Assembly (NCBI RefSeq): GCF_000090795.2
Contig: NW_003546979.1
Span: 12,262 to 40,542 of the forward strand
Reading direction: 5' to 3'
DNA: 28,281 nucleotides
From: Amphimedon queenslandica
Lineage: Eukaryota; Porifera; Demospongiae; Haplosclerida; Niphatidae
Under the pieces are notes generated by a model. The model was not told the origin of the DNA. It did no database searches and saw only the letters and a list, made by a program, of their open reading frames with translations. A program made the translations under genes and the position numbers. Shown here piece by piece: positions 12,028-21,892 of this stretch. Each line of letters opens with the position of its first letter. Position 1 is the stretch's first letter.

Positions 12028-13858
12028 CCTTTAAATTCTGTTGGCAGACCTTTCCTGTTGATCCTCACAGTTCTGCATGCTTTAAACCCTTGTTTCTTCA
12101 GATCAGTGAATAAACATGAAGAACTATAGAAGTTGTCTTAAAAGATATATCCTTTGTGAGACAGATTGGAAGAAAGGGATGTGACAACATTACAGTAAAT
12201 GTTCTTCTCTGGATCAGCTTCAATATCTTTCCCAAAGATTGTTATTATCATGTAAGTGATTATGATTATTTAGTTTTACCAGTATATCTTTAAGTTCCAG
12301 GCATATCCACTTTCTGACTCAGCCAATACCCAAGCTTTGATTCCCCATTTACTTGGTTATTGGGGCATATATTGCACAAATGACAATCTTCCCTTGAATC
12401 CTATAATGCTTTTATCAACAGAAAATGAGATGTAGGGATGTAAACGGATTTAAACTGATAATTGACTATCAAGCATTGGTCGTTTCTAATACAGCTTGTC
12501 ATAATGTGGATCTCCTTTCGATGGCTGTTGACGAGAGTCGTTTAAATTGAAAAACCTCAACAAAAATTCAAATCTTTCTCCAGACTTTAGAAAAGAGAAG
12601 TTAGATGGCCACTTTGTATTCCAGTATGACCTATAAATAATTAGATTTATTTGTAATAATAGTAAGATATATTAGCTATATAATAATAGTCATAAACTGG
12701 ATTTGTAATAGTAATAAAGGATTTGTATTATTGCAGAATTGTAATGTAACTGGTATAATGTGTAACAACAGCATAATTATCTGTACATTTGTAACTCATG
12801 CTAGGATATCGTAATAGTCCCATTGTAAGGAAGATAGAAAACATGTTGATTTCTTTCTTTCTCATTAGATGTGTCCTTAGGTCAGGAGCCTCGGGCATAC
12901 TTATGTTCTCTGAGATGGTCTTCATTATCTTCTAAGTACTAATTACCATATCTCACTGATTCTGTCAGAATCAATTCCTTCACCTCTTCTATCATAAACA
13001 AGTTGAAGTGCCATCCATATGTACTTGTACACCAGTAAATGGAATGCCTTTCACAGTATAAAACATGTATTCATGAACCACCTCATAATAGATTTTATAC
13101 CTGTTGTCTGGACTGATGCTGTAAGCTGGGTTCATAGTGTAGTTGTTAAAGGTGGTTGGACTGTGGATGTAGTTCAGTTTGTGCTGTATCAAGACAATTT
13201 TGAGCTTACCAATTGGGGACAGAATTGAGCAGGTGTTTGTTGGCTGGGATAATATTGTAGCTCTTCATGGTGCTTGGACTGTGGATATAATTTTAGCTTC
13301 TGCTGTAGTAGGACAAATTTAAACCTACCAATTGGAGGTGGGGATTTCTTTCTATTTGAGCCGGTGATTGTTGGCTGTGTGGCTGTAATTATAGAATATA
13401 CTTTGCTTGTTAGAATGAAAACTTACCTAATTTGTCTCAATTATTTTAGTAAACACACAAATATATATTATACTTACCTTTAGGTCTGATCTGGCTGAAA
13501 GAAATGCAGGCCAAGAAAGTACCAGCAATTATTATGTGTCAATAAAGTTTTCATATGTTTATAGTAATTATGGTATCTACCTAAAGTAGTGCTAGGAATT
13601 GTATTGCTTCCTGCAACTGGTGAAGGTAATGGAGGTGGACTGGACAGATCTATGCAGTCTGTAAAATTGAGTTATGATTGCTAACAGCCTACTGTCGTTG
13701 GTTGCTGTATTATAGTAGCCTTCATCGAAGTCTCAGATGCATCTGTCAAACTCACAATCTGAACAGCTATCATTGCTTGGTAAAACATCAAAGTTGTCAA
13801 GTGGGACTTGAGAATCACTTGGCAGTGCTTCAGAAGCTCTCCTCTTGCGAGATGCCAT
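12028..13858 (-). pseudogene. piggyBac-type transposase gene with introns, broken
   Basis: Likely start is Met at 13858 (MASRKRRASEALPSDSQ). Exon 1 ends at 13756 with a GTGAGT donor; exon 2 (13658-13581) is Pro/Ser-rich (CIDLSSPPPLPSPVAG); tiny exons follow near 13494-13478, about 13390-13340 and about 13240-13205. An exon at about 12925-12780 contains INMFSIFLTMGLLRYPSM, the start of the piggyBac DDE fold. The exon from 12631 to 12028 holds RFFNLNDSRQQPSKGDPHYD, FSVDKSIIGFKGRLSFVQYM, KWGIKAWVLAESESGYAWNL, DNFYSS and GFKACRTVRINRKG. The first two catalytic Asp positions are present (VDKS, DNF). Stops interrupt the catalytic exon in several places, and the third Asp and Cys-rich C-terminus were not found. 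Cut-and-paste transposase origin is firm; exon details in the linker are tentative. Confidence 0.75.
13150..13395 (-). repeat. Duplicated exon-intron segment (~121-bp period)
   Basis: The words TTGGACTGTGGAT (about 13156 and 13277), ACCAATTGG and TGTTGGCTG recur in the same order with a period of about 121 bp. On the minus strand each copy contains a small exon ending ...CCAATTG before a GTAAG/GTAGG donor, so a linker exon and its intron appear to have been duplicated within the piggyBac-type gene. Confidence 0.6.
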
Positions 13859-14128
13859 TTGCGAGTGATCTTTTAGGTGCTGGACAAACTGCTCCCCTAT
13901 GGCTGTTATTAAGATGCTGCTCGGCATTTCTAGCCAATTGCAATGCCCACGCTAGTTCCCCGCATGGCATTATTAGCAATTAATAAGTTTAATAGTTTAC
14001 AATTTTATATGACAGGGTAAAAGTCTATCTATCAGCTTCTTACGTCATCATTTCCTTACTACAGGTTTAACTGATGTATATTAATTTGTAGTACTTGTTA
14101 TCATTGCTTTTTCAAATTTTTTTTACAG

Positions 14129-14645
14129 ATCATACAAGTATAAGTTGACACAAGATGTTAAAGCAGAAAACTTAAAGTGCCCCACTTGTAACCCAGTATG
14201 CAAAATATACTTCAATGATATTAGTTTTAAGCATTTAATTTTCTTAGAATCGCCATGATCCAGTATTCATATCATTAAATGCAAATTTTCTGTTGTGTAG
14301 AAAGAGAAAAACAGCTCAGACAATTAGGCAGAATAGACCATTGTCATATGGTAGATTCCTAGATCAAAGTGATGTTGAGAAATGCATTGATATTATTTCA
14401 CCATCTGCTACAAATAATGTAATTATATGATACGACAGGCGTATATCATATTTTTGTTTGTTTTATTTGTTTGTTATATTTAGATGCAGTGCAGTAACTT
14501 CAGAGCTGGAGATGCCTCGCTTTTAAGAAAACGTTACAAAGCTCTTGAACTGACAGAAATTTTAGGTGCAATTTGTCGACATGACATACCATTGAAGATC
14601 ATAAATTTAATGTACAAAGAAAGTTTTTTCATAATAAACATCTAG
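14129..14645 (+). pseudogene. KDZ-type (Kyakuja-Dileera-Zisupton) transposase fragment, three exons
   Basis: Exons 14129-14195, 14248-14418 and 14484-14645, with GT-AG introns of 52 and 65 bp and continuous phase. They read KAENLKCPTCNP; then HDPVFISLNANFLLCR ... LSYGRFLDQSDVEKCID; then CSNFRAGDASLLRKRYKALE followed by LTEILGAICRHDIPLKIINL. The order CPxC, DxNF-like block, FLDQ..V, CSxF.A and G.xCRH.IP..xIN matches KDZ transposases. The usual Asp of the D-[GA]-N-F block is Asn here, and the usual LDETG reads LELTE, so it would be inactive. The fragment ends at TAG 14643-14645, and the long C-terminal half is missing. No start exon is seen upstream of 14129. Confidence 0.7.
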
Positions 14646-15223
14646 ATATAAAATGTTACAATACGATGACTATCATATAGGCGCTAGCCTATATGTAGGA
14701 ATGAGGTTGGTTTTTCAAGGTGGTGGCCATTTTTATGATTTTCAAACATTCATAACTCTTTTATCTTACGTAGTACAGCCTTATAAATGGCTTAGATGAG
14801 CTATCTTTCACTGAGCAATTCTCTGGTACCTTCAAAGTGAACTGCATTGTAGTGGGAGCATTTCGGGAGAACTGGCCCAAATTCAAATTTCTACAAAATT
14901 CTTCAGACTTTTTCATCTTTATTTTGTCTTTCTTTTATGCACTGGATAATCTTTTAAACTAATCAACTGCTCAAATTGGCTTTTGCATCATTCTTCAGTG
15001 CCTTGGTGAAGGACAACAAAGGTGGCTTTAAAAGGAAGGACAGAACAAAATGGAAGGCAAAATCCCAGCTGCAGACACTGCGTGGGTTTGTGGTTTGACG
15101 CCATTTTCATCTATGCGCATGTAATCAGCATGAAGGTAATTAACCTAACCACAGAATCATAAGATGTCAGATTAAATATTATTAATATTTAAGATACAAG
15201 AATGAAAATAAGTAAATAAAAAC
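14646..15223. other. Non-coding, probably dispersed repeat
   Basis: No credible reading frame. A 9-bp stem hairpin (CATATAGGC-GCTA-GCCTATATG) sits at 14674-14695. The part from about 14990 to 15130 is less AT-rich and ends in GACGCCATTTTCAT next to TATGCGCATG, looking like an old interspersed repeat or a promoter fragment; neither can be tested here. Confidence 0.35.
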
Positions 15224-15506
15224 ATTAAAAATGAAGAAGTAGTAGGATTGAATTGGAAATAAGTCAAGAAAAAAGAGGGTAGTGCAAACTGGTGTGGTAA
15301 AAAGAATCCTACACCACTGCATAAGGATAAATTCTTTACCGCCTGTTATCATGTAGCAGTTTGTCCTTGTGCTGCGATAAATGCAACACATGCATTGGCT
15401 TATATTCTTCATGCAGTGGTGTAGGATTTTTTACAACACCAGTTTGCACTACCCTCTTGGTTCTTTACTTCTTTCCAATTCAATCCTACTGCTTTTTCAT
15501 TTTTAA
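15224..15506. repeat. Fold-back element, ~97-bp inverted arms
   Basis: The left arm (15224-15322) and the inverse of the right arm (15411-15506) agree at roughly nine positions in ten, for example GTAGGATTGAATTGGAAA and GAGGGTAGTGCAAACTGGTG in both. The spacer is about 88 bp. Because the arms are inverted, the same peptide (TTPVCTT...FPIQSY) appears in frames on both strands, which is an artefact of the palindrome. It is a non-coding fold-back or MITE remnant; target duplications were not resolved. Confidence 0.9.
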
Positions 15507-15844
15507 TTTTTTTATTTTATTAGAATATGCTGATTTTGTCTCAAAAGAGATGTAGCATGAAATAAAAGCTCCAGTTAATCTACTGTATTATATGGGCTGC
15601 AAACTTGTTCTACACTGGGAGGTTATTATTTAGATTATTATATTAAAGATGCCGTATTATTATAGGCAAATGGTTCCTATTCTTTTGTTTCAAGTTTCAA
15701 TGTCAGTGTTCCAATACTTCAATCGTAAGCTCATATTGCATCATGCCAGTTTGGATATTAGTAACGTGGTAGCATTACTCTAGACCTTGTATAAAAGAAA
15801 AGCTAAAAATCGGCAAAGCGGCCGTTTTGTGCTGCCACATTTTT

Positions 15845-15875
15845 CATCTTCATCATTATCATCATCATCATCATG
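15845..15875. repeat. (TCA)n microsatellite
   Basis: About ten TCA-type trinucleotides with two interruptions. Simple sequence. Confidence 0.85.
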
Positions 15876-16048
15876 AAGAAGTCCTGTCAATCCAGAAGTC
15901 CTGTATCTCAGTATCAGTTGGTGCTACAAGGATAATTCTTACACCAATCAACTCCAACAGTCTAAGCGCAGGTCCATGTCCCAACAGATCATTCTTCAAG
16001 TAAAAAAAATGATACTGTGACTGCTGGCTACAACCATCTTAGCTGCAT

Positions 16049-16060
16049 GCCGCCATTTTG
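16049..16060 (-). promoter_or_regulatory. YY1-like site CAAAATGGCGGC
   Basis: On the minus strand the 12-mer matches the core of the metazoan YY1 site exactly (AAnATGGCGGC). No gene start is evident next to it, so it may be part of a repeat or a non-coding promoter. Confidence 0.3.
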
Positions 16061-17929
16061 TTAATTAAAGAAGCATTTGCTCAAATATTTGGGTGTGGTT
16101 GCTCATATTCAGCAGATCTGCAATTCTGGAAGAAGCAATTAATTTTTTTTCCTAAGCTATGCTTGGAATCAACTTATTCCAGCTAAAAGAAGGTATTAAT
16201 CTTACATATTACTGTTTTATCAAGTGTGTGGTTTTATTTCATTTTAAGAAAAGAACAATTAATTAATTAATGTTATCATATGCAATGATAATATGAATGA
16301 CAACAGCCTGGAAGAACAGGAACAGATGCAACATTGCAGGGAAGATGGACACTCTCAGCTCACAGCTTTTTAAACAAGGACTTGTGTCAAGACTAGTATT
16401 AATTTCACTTGTCATCAGGATAGTTGATATTCCTTCAGCATGTCTATTCAATGCTGTCTCTCACACATGATGTAACGTCATAACAATGATAATAACGGTA
16501 AAGAAAATTATTGTTTGCGTAAAATCAACAAGCATCACAATGGCAACTAAAGAAACATTATAAATATTTAAAAATATCAACACAAACAAGAATGTTAAAA
16601 GTTTAAAAAACAAAAGGTTAAGTAGGATTCCAATGAAAATACGAAATGAAAATCCTACTCGTGATGCAAATTCTACTCTACATTGCAAGGTGATCCGTAG
16701 TTCCTACATAATAACATTGAAAGTACACTGTAGAATAGAAATTGCGTCAAGAGTAAAATTTTCATTTTGTATTTCATTTTGTATTTTTGTTGGTCGTTTG
16801 GAAACCTACTGAACCTTGTTTCTATAAATTTTTTGTTATTCACCAAGGAATAAGGATGGATTTGGATTGTGTAATGGAAAAAATCTTGAGAGATTGTCAT
16901 CATATCTGGGAAGATTTTGCAGAATGACAAAAAAAAGAGCTCTGCACAGAGCTGATGTCTTAACTGAGGCACTAAACCACTACTCTAGGCGCAAGACTAA
17001 GAAAATATGAGTCAGCTATTATAAAAATTAGTAATTCATTCATTTTTAGGTGTAACATTTGTAGAATGGATTTGAAGATTACAGAGAATGATTGTTCTTA
17101 ATGTGTCAACAGTTTTATTATTCACATTAGTGCTTCAGAAAATGATTAAGTCCTTGACGCTGGAAGATTCAACAAGGTTGTTGAATAGTTCTACAGAGAG
17201 TGTTTTAAGTAAAACTACATGCTAAATTGCTATATGATTTTACTGATTTTTTATAGCACAAGACTGGAAGCATGATAATGAAAAATTGTATGAATTGCAG
17301 GCTTTAAGCTATGTTTCTACATGTATAATTGGAATTATTCATTCATTAAGTTGTTTCACTTAGGTTATGTTGGATTATTGCTATACATATTAGTCATGAA
17401 GCCATACAAATAACAGGACAGCATTTAATTAGGTAATAAATGTAATGTGCAAATTATATAAGTTTATTTGTTTAATTATGCACATGTAGGTTGGAATCTG
17501 CCATATGTACATAGCAAGAGTAAGATAACTTGTTATGTAGAATGTCTAACTTCAATAGTAGCCGAAACATTACCGCATAAAACTAACTTACATGAGTCGC
17601 AAGGCACAAATTCTGATGAAGATTATTAGAAGAATAGGAATGATTTTATTGAACATGTGGAGTGACAGGTGTGGTTTTCATAACAACACACACCATATAC
17701 ACTTGTGTATGTTTTTTGAAGAGCTCGAGGATGTCCAAGGAGTACAAATCCAAGATGATGACTGCATTCAAAGTGTCTTTAATCCACAACGCTTCTGCCT
17801 GTGTTTTCAAACCAATATAATCTATTTCTTTATTATTCAATATAAGAATGAACTCCAAATTAATAATAGTGACTCAAAGCAGCTTATTTAAACTGCTATA
17901 TTTCTTTGTATGAATAATGCAAGAGAGGC

Positions 17930-18490
17930 TATATCTGTCTGTAGTCAAAAGACTCAGTGTTTGCTTGCACTCATGCGTTTCAACTCTGTAGCACACTCAT
18001 CAGGCATCTCAGATATAGTATGAGATTCAATCTCTAATTCTGATAGCCAGTTTGGTCCATTGAACCATTCTGTGTCATTTTTCAGCTCTATCATTGATAT
18101 TCCTGATGTGAGGAGTTATCCCTTCCAGGGCAATGCTTCCATCTTGTGGATGAAATCAGTTTCGTAATCTCTTCAGTACTATTCTGGACAAATGGCTTCA
18201 AGTCTTGATCAACAACGTATTTCTAGTACAAAGCTATCTTGGAATCAGTGTAGCATACTTACCCTCAAAACTCTGGGTTACAGTGTTATGAGACGAGATA
18301 ATAAAAGAGCTTCAATTAATTTAAGTCGTGGAATTGTCTGTGCATTAATAGGTGCCACTTGAGTCTCAGAAGAAACAAATTTAGCTGGATGCACTCCTCC
18401 ATGATTAATGACAAAATAAGCAACAGCAGCATGAGCAGTGCTGGAGGCATCACAAAAGCCACATAAGTAATACAAATCAGACTCACTCAA
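17930..18490 (-). pseudogene. BEL/Pao RNase H domain remnant
   Basis: The start reads YYLCGFCDASSTAHAAVAYF, with the RNase H catalytic Asp in CDAS, followed by KFVSSETQVAPINAQTIPRL and LLLSRLITL. After a frame change the lower part reads TDSKIALY-stop-KYVVDQDLKPFVQNS, then STRWKHCPGRDN, and after another change ELKNDTEWFNGPNWL and MPDECATELKRM, all matching the region between RNase H and integrase in BEL/Pao. Homology ends near 17930. Confidence 0.75.
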
Positions 18491-18639
18491 GTGACAAATA
18501 AAATGTAGGAACAGTAGTGGGTTGGCTATTCTGCAGACATTTTATTAGTATCTTCCACCTCTCCAATAATAAATCAGTCAACAGCTCATCCAAGTTCATT
18601 CCAGACTTAGTGAATTCTTGTAAAAAGGTCATAAGTACG

Positions 18640-20160
18640 ATGATGACTGGCAAATACCGATAGGGTCATAAAACCGGCTAGCTACTCCTACCACTGACCT
18701 CTTTGTTGGCGAGCACACGTCTACGTTAGCAACAACTTCTGAGACATCAAATACTAGACTTTCAGGTTTAACCTTTCACTGAGTCCCAAGTACCTTGCAT
18801 TCAGTTACTGGTACCTGTGGGAGTCTCTTTCTCTCATGAATTTTATTTAGAAGGTTAACATTATTAGTAATAAATTTATGCAGATTAAATCCACCTCTGG
18901 CAAGCATGTCCTTAAACTCTAAATACGAAGTATATGCCTCACTCTCAGTATTGGCACAACATACCATGTCATCAACATACATTGAGCGCATCAGTTCAGC
19001 TACTGTAGAGGGATATAGTTCCTCACAGCCTTCCATATGATTAGGTACAGTAGCATTTAGCAAAACAGGGCTAGATGCCGCACCAATTATTACTCTTCTA
19101 AACCTAAATACCTTCATTTCAGGCTCTTTGTTATTGATCTAATCATACCAAATAAGACGCAATACATCCCTATCCTTGGAATCAATTGACACCATACGGA
19201 ATACCTTCTCAATGTGTGCTATCAAAGCAATTCTATAAAATCTGAATCTAAGAAGTATCTCCAAAATTTGCTGATTCAATTTTGGTCCAATGTGTAAACA
19301 CTCATTCAGGGAAGCTCCATTTGATGTAGCAGATGCAACATAAACAATACAGATTTCAGTAGTCTCATTGCCTTGTTGTATGACAGCATGGTGAGACAAG
19401 TAGTGTATTTTATTATGACCTTCTATCTCTGGCTCTGGTACCAGCTTCATAATCCTATTTGTCAATAGACCTTGGATAATGTCATCACATTCTCTGAGCT
19501 GTCTTGGATCTCATTCTAACCTTAGTTGACTCCTTAGTTATCTAAGACACAACTGTGACCATAATTGACTAAAGGTACCTTATGGCGGGTAGTAAAATTT
19601 GTCTTTGTAGCAATAAAAATCCAACTTTCTGAGCTCTATTTGTCATGAAACTACCCCAGAGAATGCAAAAAGTTATTGTCACTTTTAGAGGCAGTACTTG
19701 TCTAACAGAGCACTCAGAGGTTGATATTTTTAATTATAATGATGAATTTAAAAAATCCGCCATAAGGTACCTTTTATCAATTATGGTCACAATTGATAAT
19801 TATACGAAATGTCCTGCAATGGACTTCTCCACAGTAAATGTACTTCGTATCTGCCATCTCTTAATACTATATTTCGTTTATACTGCTCATAGAGTGAGCT
19901 CTTCTGATCCAAGACTCCCAATGATTTTAAGTCTCAAAATAGCCTCAATCGTCTCACCAGTTCCTTTTTATTATTGTTTGCACTCGTCTGCAATGCAAAT
20001 GTTGTCATAGTAGCACTTTTATACTGCTCAATTGACGAAATCGGGCCAGTTAGCACCCATTCCAATCGTGTTTGTAATGCGACTGAACCACACTCTGCTC
20101 TAATCAGTTTACCAGTGACAAGTTGCCAACAAAATATATTTAGTAAATTGTATACATACA
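18640..20160 (-). pseudogene. BEL/Pao linker and reverse transcriptase remnant
   Basis: Reading down the minus strand: LVTGKLIRAECGSVALQTRL (about 20118), then RLF-stop-DLKSLGV, SSLYEQYKRNIVLRDGRYEV and SYNYQL (19793). The MITE follows, then LRSQLRLE-stop-DPRQLRECDD, HYLSHHAVI, CIVYVASATSNGASLNECLH, LIAHIEKVFRMVS (the usual Asp of motif A reads His), a stop at 19139, FRFRRVIIGAASSPVLLNAT, YVDDMV (catalytic box intact, about 18975-18990) and GGFNLHKF. Next comes VLGTQ followed by TGA where this family has Trp, then KRSVVGVASRFYDPIG. Two of the stops (19934 and 18776) are TGA at positions where BEL/Pao elements have Trp, consistent with single G-to-A changes. Confidence 0.85.
19554..19791. mobile_element. 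MITE copy 1 (238 bp), inserted in BEL/Pao pol
   Basis: The ends are TGTGACCATAATTGAC ... inverted GTGACCATAATTGATAAAAG, giving terminal inverted repeats of about 34 bp that include GGTACCTTATGGCGG. The interior matches copy 2 at 21654-21892 in the same orientation (for example GATGCAAAAAGTTA / GAATGCAAAAAGTTA and CACTCAnAGGTTGATATTTT). It lies between codons of the BEL/Pao pol frame, so it is younger than that element. No coding capacity. Confidence 0.9.
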
Positions 20161-20164
20161 TTGG

Positions 20165-21653
20165 AGTGTTACAGAGAGTAGTATTAGCTTACATCAGAGA
20201 ATCGAGAGTTTGAGTTGAAAAGAAGATTAGAAATAGTTGGTGATTGCTGGGTGTTGTCAATATTTGTTGAATTATTGACATTACTATACAAGTTGCTATT
20301 GTACCTCCATCCTTGTAGCTTGTATCAGACCATGTACTAGACTGTCATTCATCTATGTGTACTGGTAACTTTAAAGAACAAACAACAAAGTGTAATAAAG
20401 AAAGGTAAGCTACAATAACACACACACATGTACTTACTTTTGTCTATACAGCTTTTATAATTGAAGACACCAAAGCCAAGACAAAAATCAGAAATAATAT
20501 ACAACCTATCTTAAGGTACTTTTGGATGAAATTTTAATATTTTTTTAATTGATGCCATTTTATAGGACATAAAAAGTTGTACAACTTGTGCTATTTATAA
20601 TTTTTTACCATGCACTGTATAAAAGTTATAGATCATTGAACTTTAAATATAAAAAAAGAAATTCCTGCATAACTTTCTTTACTTCATGAACCTACTTGTT
20701 GCATTTACTAAGCAAATATTTATTTCCCTTTTGTCATTGTAGATTCAGTTGCAGTTGAAGCTGATATTCTCATTTGCCTTGTGTACAGTGGCTTTTATCG
20801 GACATGGATTTTAACATATAAACAACCAGCAATTTATCATTTTATTGATTGCATGTCATAACACTACTTTTTTCTATTACCTGATGGAGTTTCGTTATCA
20901 TTAATAATTCTGTTCATTTTGTAGTGATTTTAAAAGTACCATTTCAAGAAAGTCAAAGCATTAATGTTTAGCAATGAATATAGTTATTGCACAAATGAAT
21001 ATACTTACATTAACTATGAATATCATTAATCTTCTTATGAATATAGTTTAATCTGACGTCATCCTACATGCTAATGCGGAAGTCACATGACTTCTGTGAG
21101 TATATTCATGGCTTTTGGCGGTAAAAGGGGTGGGGGTGCCATGTCAATAAAATAAAGATGGCCGTCAGTCCTGTTTGATTTTCTGTAAGCTCCTCCTCTT
21201 TCAGCTGTACGCGCGGAAGGGAAAGCCTCTATCTTGGCATAGATCTCGGCCTCTGGTTCTCTAAAGTACAAGCTAATGCCACAAATTTAGCAACAATGCT
21301 TTATACTGACATGGTAGCTAGCTTATTGACTTTGTTTGTTGATCTAAATGCAAAAGCAGCAGAGATCACTTTTTCCTCAGCAAAGAAGTTTCCAGAACCA
21401 TAAGTTTTGTGATCAAATGCACACTTTATTCCTTTTTAGAAAGGAATACACCTGTGAGTTAAGCAACAAACCTTTGATATAAGGGACAAAGTCATTGTGG
21501 AGAGGTCTGACTTTTGAAGACGGTAGTGATTCACTATTTCACTATTCTAACTTGCAACAATATCTTGTTCCAATTAAATCTTTACTGTCACTAGTTTTGC
21601 CAGATTAATCATTAAAATTATAACATTAATACTGTTTTATCTGTATAATCATA
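20165..21653. other. Intergenic, no clear gene
   Basis: Holds a short CA tract (20420-20430) and an inverted GGTACTTTT pair (near 20515 and 20935) that may mark a worn MITE. A GC-richer island at 21054-21260 has regulatory-looking words. The minus-strand frame at 21083-21271 (REPEAEIYAKIEAFPSAR, then RTAERGG) is the least AT-biased frame here, but I recognise no family, so I do not call it a gene. Confidence 0.4.
21054..21096. promoter_or_regulatory. CRE palindrome plus AAGTCA inverted repeat
   Basis: TGACGTCA, the perfect cAMP-response-element palindrome (CREB/ATF site), is at 21054-21061. Some 20 bp on, GAAGTCA-CA-TGACTTC is a 7-bp inverted repeat with a 2-bp centre containing GTCACATGAC (bHLH-Zip, MITF/TFE-like). 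They lie in a GC-richer island beside unassigned sequence, which would suit a promoter, but no transcript is identified. Confidence 0.35.
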
Positions 21654-21892
21654 TGTGACCATAATTGACAAAAGGTACCTTATGGCGGGTAGTGAAATTT
21701 GTCTTTCTAGGCTAAGAAATCCAACTTCCTGAGCTCCATTTATCATAAAATTACTCCACAGGATGCAAAAAGTTACCATGAAACTTTTAGAAACAATGAT
21801 TGTCTAACAAAGCACTCACAGGTTGATATTTTCCATTATAACAATCAATTTTAAAATCCGCCATAAGGGCCCTTTTGTCAATTATGGTCACA
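21654..21892. mobile_element. MITE copy 2 (239 bp)
   Basis: Same family as 19554-19791. The terminal inverted repeats are TGTGACCATAATTGACAAAA, followed by GGTACCTTATGGCGG, and their complement, with one end altered to GGGCCC. It is flanked by TA on both sides, consistent with a TA target duplication. The two copies are similar across the whole length with scattered substitutions and small indels. Confidence 0.9.

Larger units (their letters stand above)
15507..17929. other. Intergenic, no gene recognised
   Basis: AT-rich sequence without recognisable protein content. A frame near 17488-17630 on the plus strand (GWNLPYVHSKSKITCYVECL then TSIVAETLPHK...) looks mildly protein-like but matches no family I know. 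Minus-strand frames at 16461-16972 are hydrophobic and low in complexity. Small perfect stems occur at 16273-16291. Confidence 0.4.
17930..20160 (-). mobile_element. Decayed BEL/Pao LTR retrotransposon (pol region)
   Basis: On the minus strand the conserved blocks of BEL/Pao pol follow in order: post-protease linker (QLVTGKLIRAECG ... WVLTGPIS), the GRYEVHLLW block, RT, the post-RT SVVGVASRFYDPIG block and RNase H, ending near 17930 before the integrase. Both ends are truncated; no LTRs, protease active site or integrase are seen. Stops at 19934-19936, 19139-19141 and 18776-18778, frameshifts, and a MITE at 19554-19791 interrupt it. It is an old dead copy. Confidence 0.85.

Noticed and set aside
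13678-13983. Plus-strand 101-codon frame
   Set aside because: It is antisense to the first exon of the piggyBac-type gene, which has better splice and composition support.
15182-15555. Frames on both strands sharing a peptide TTPVCTT...FPIQSY
   Set aside because: The similarity is produced by the inverted arms of the fold-back repeat, not by a protein family.
16461-16972. Hydrophobic minus-strand frames resembling membrane proteins
   Set aside because: Phe/Ile/Leu-rich content follows from AT-rich sequence; no domain, splice support or start context.
17592-17891. Opposing ~70-99 codon frames
   Set aside because: No recognisable motifs and both strands are equally open.
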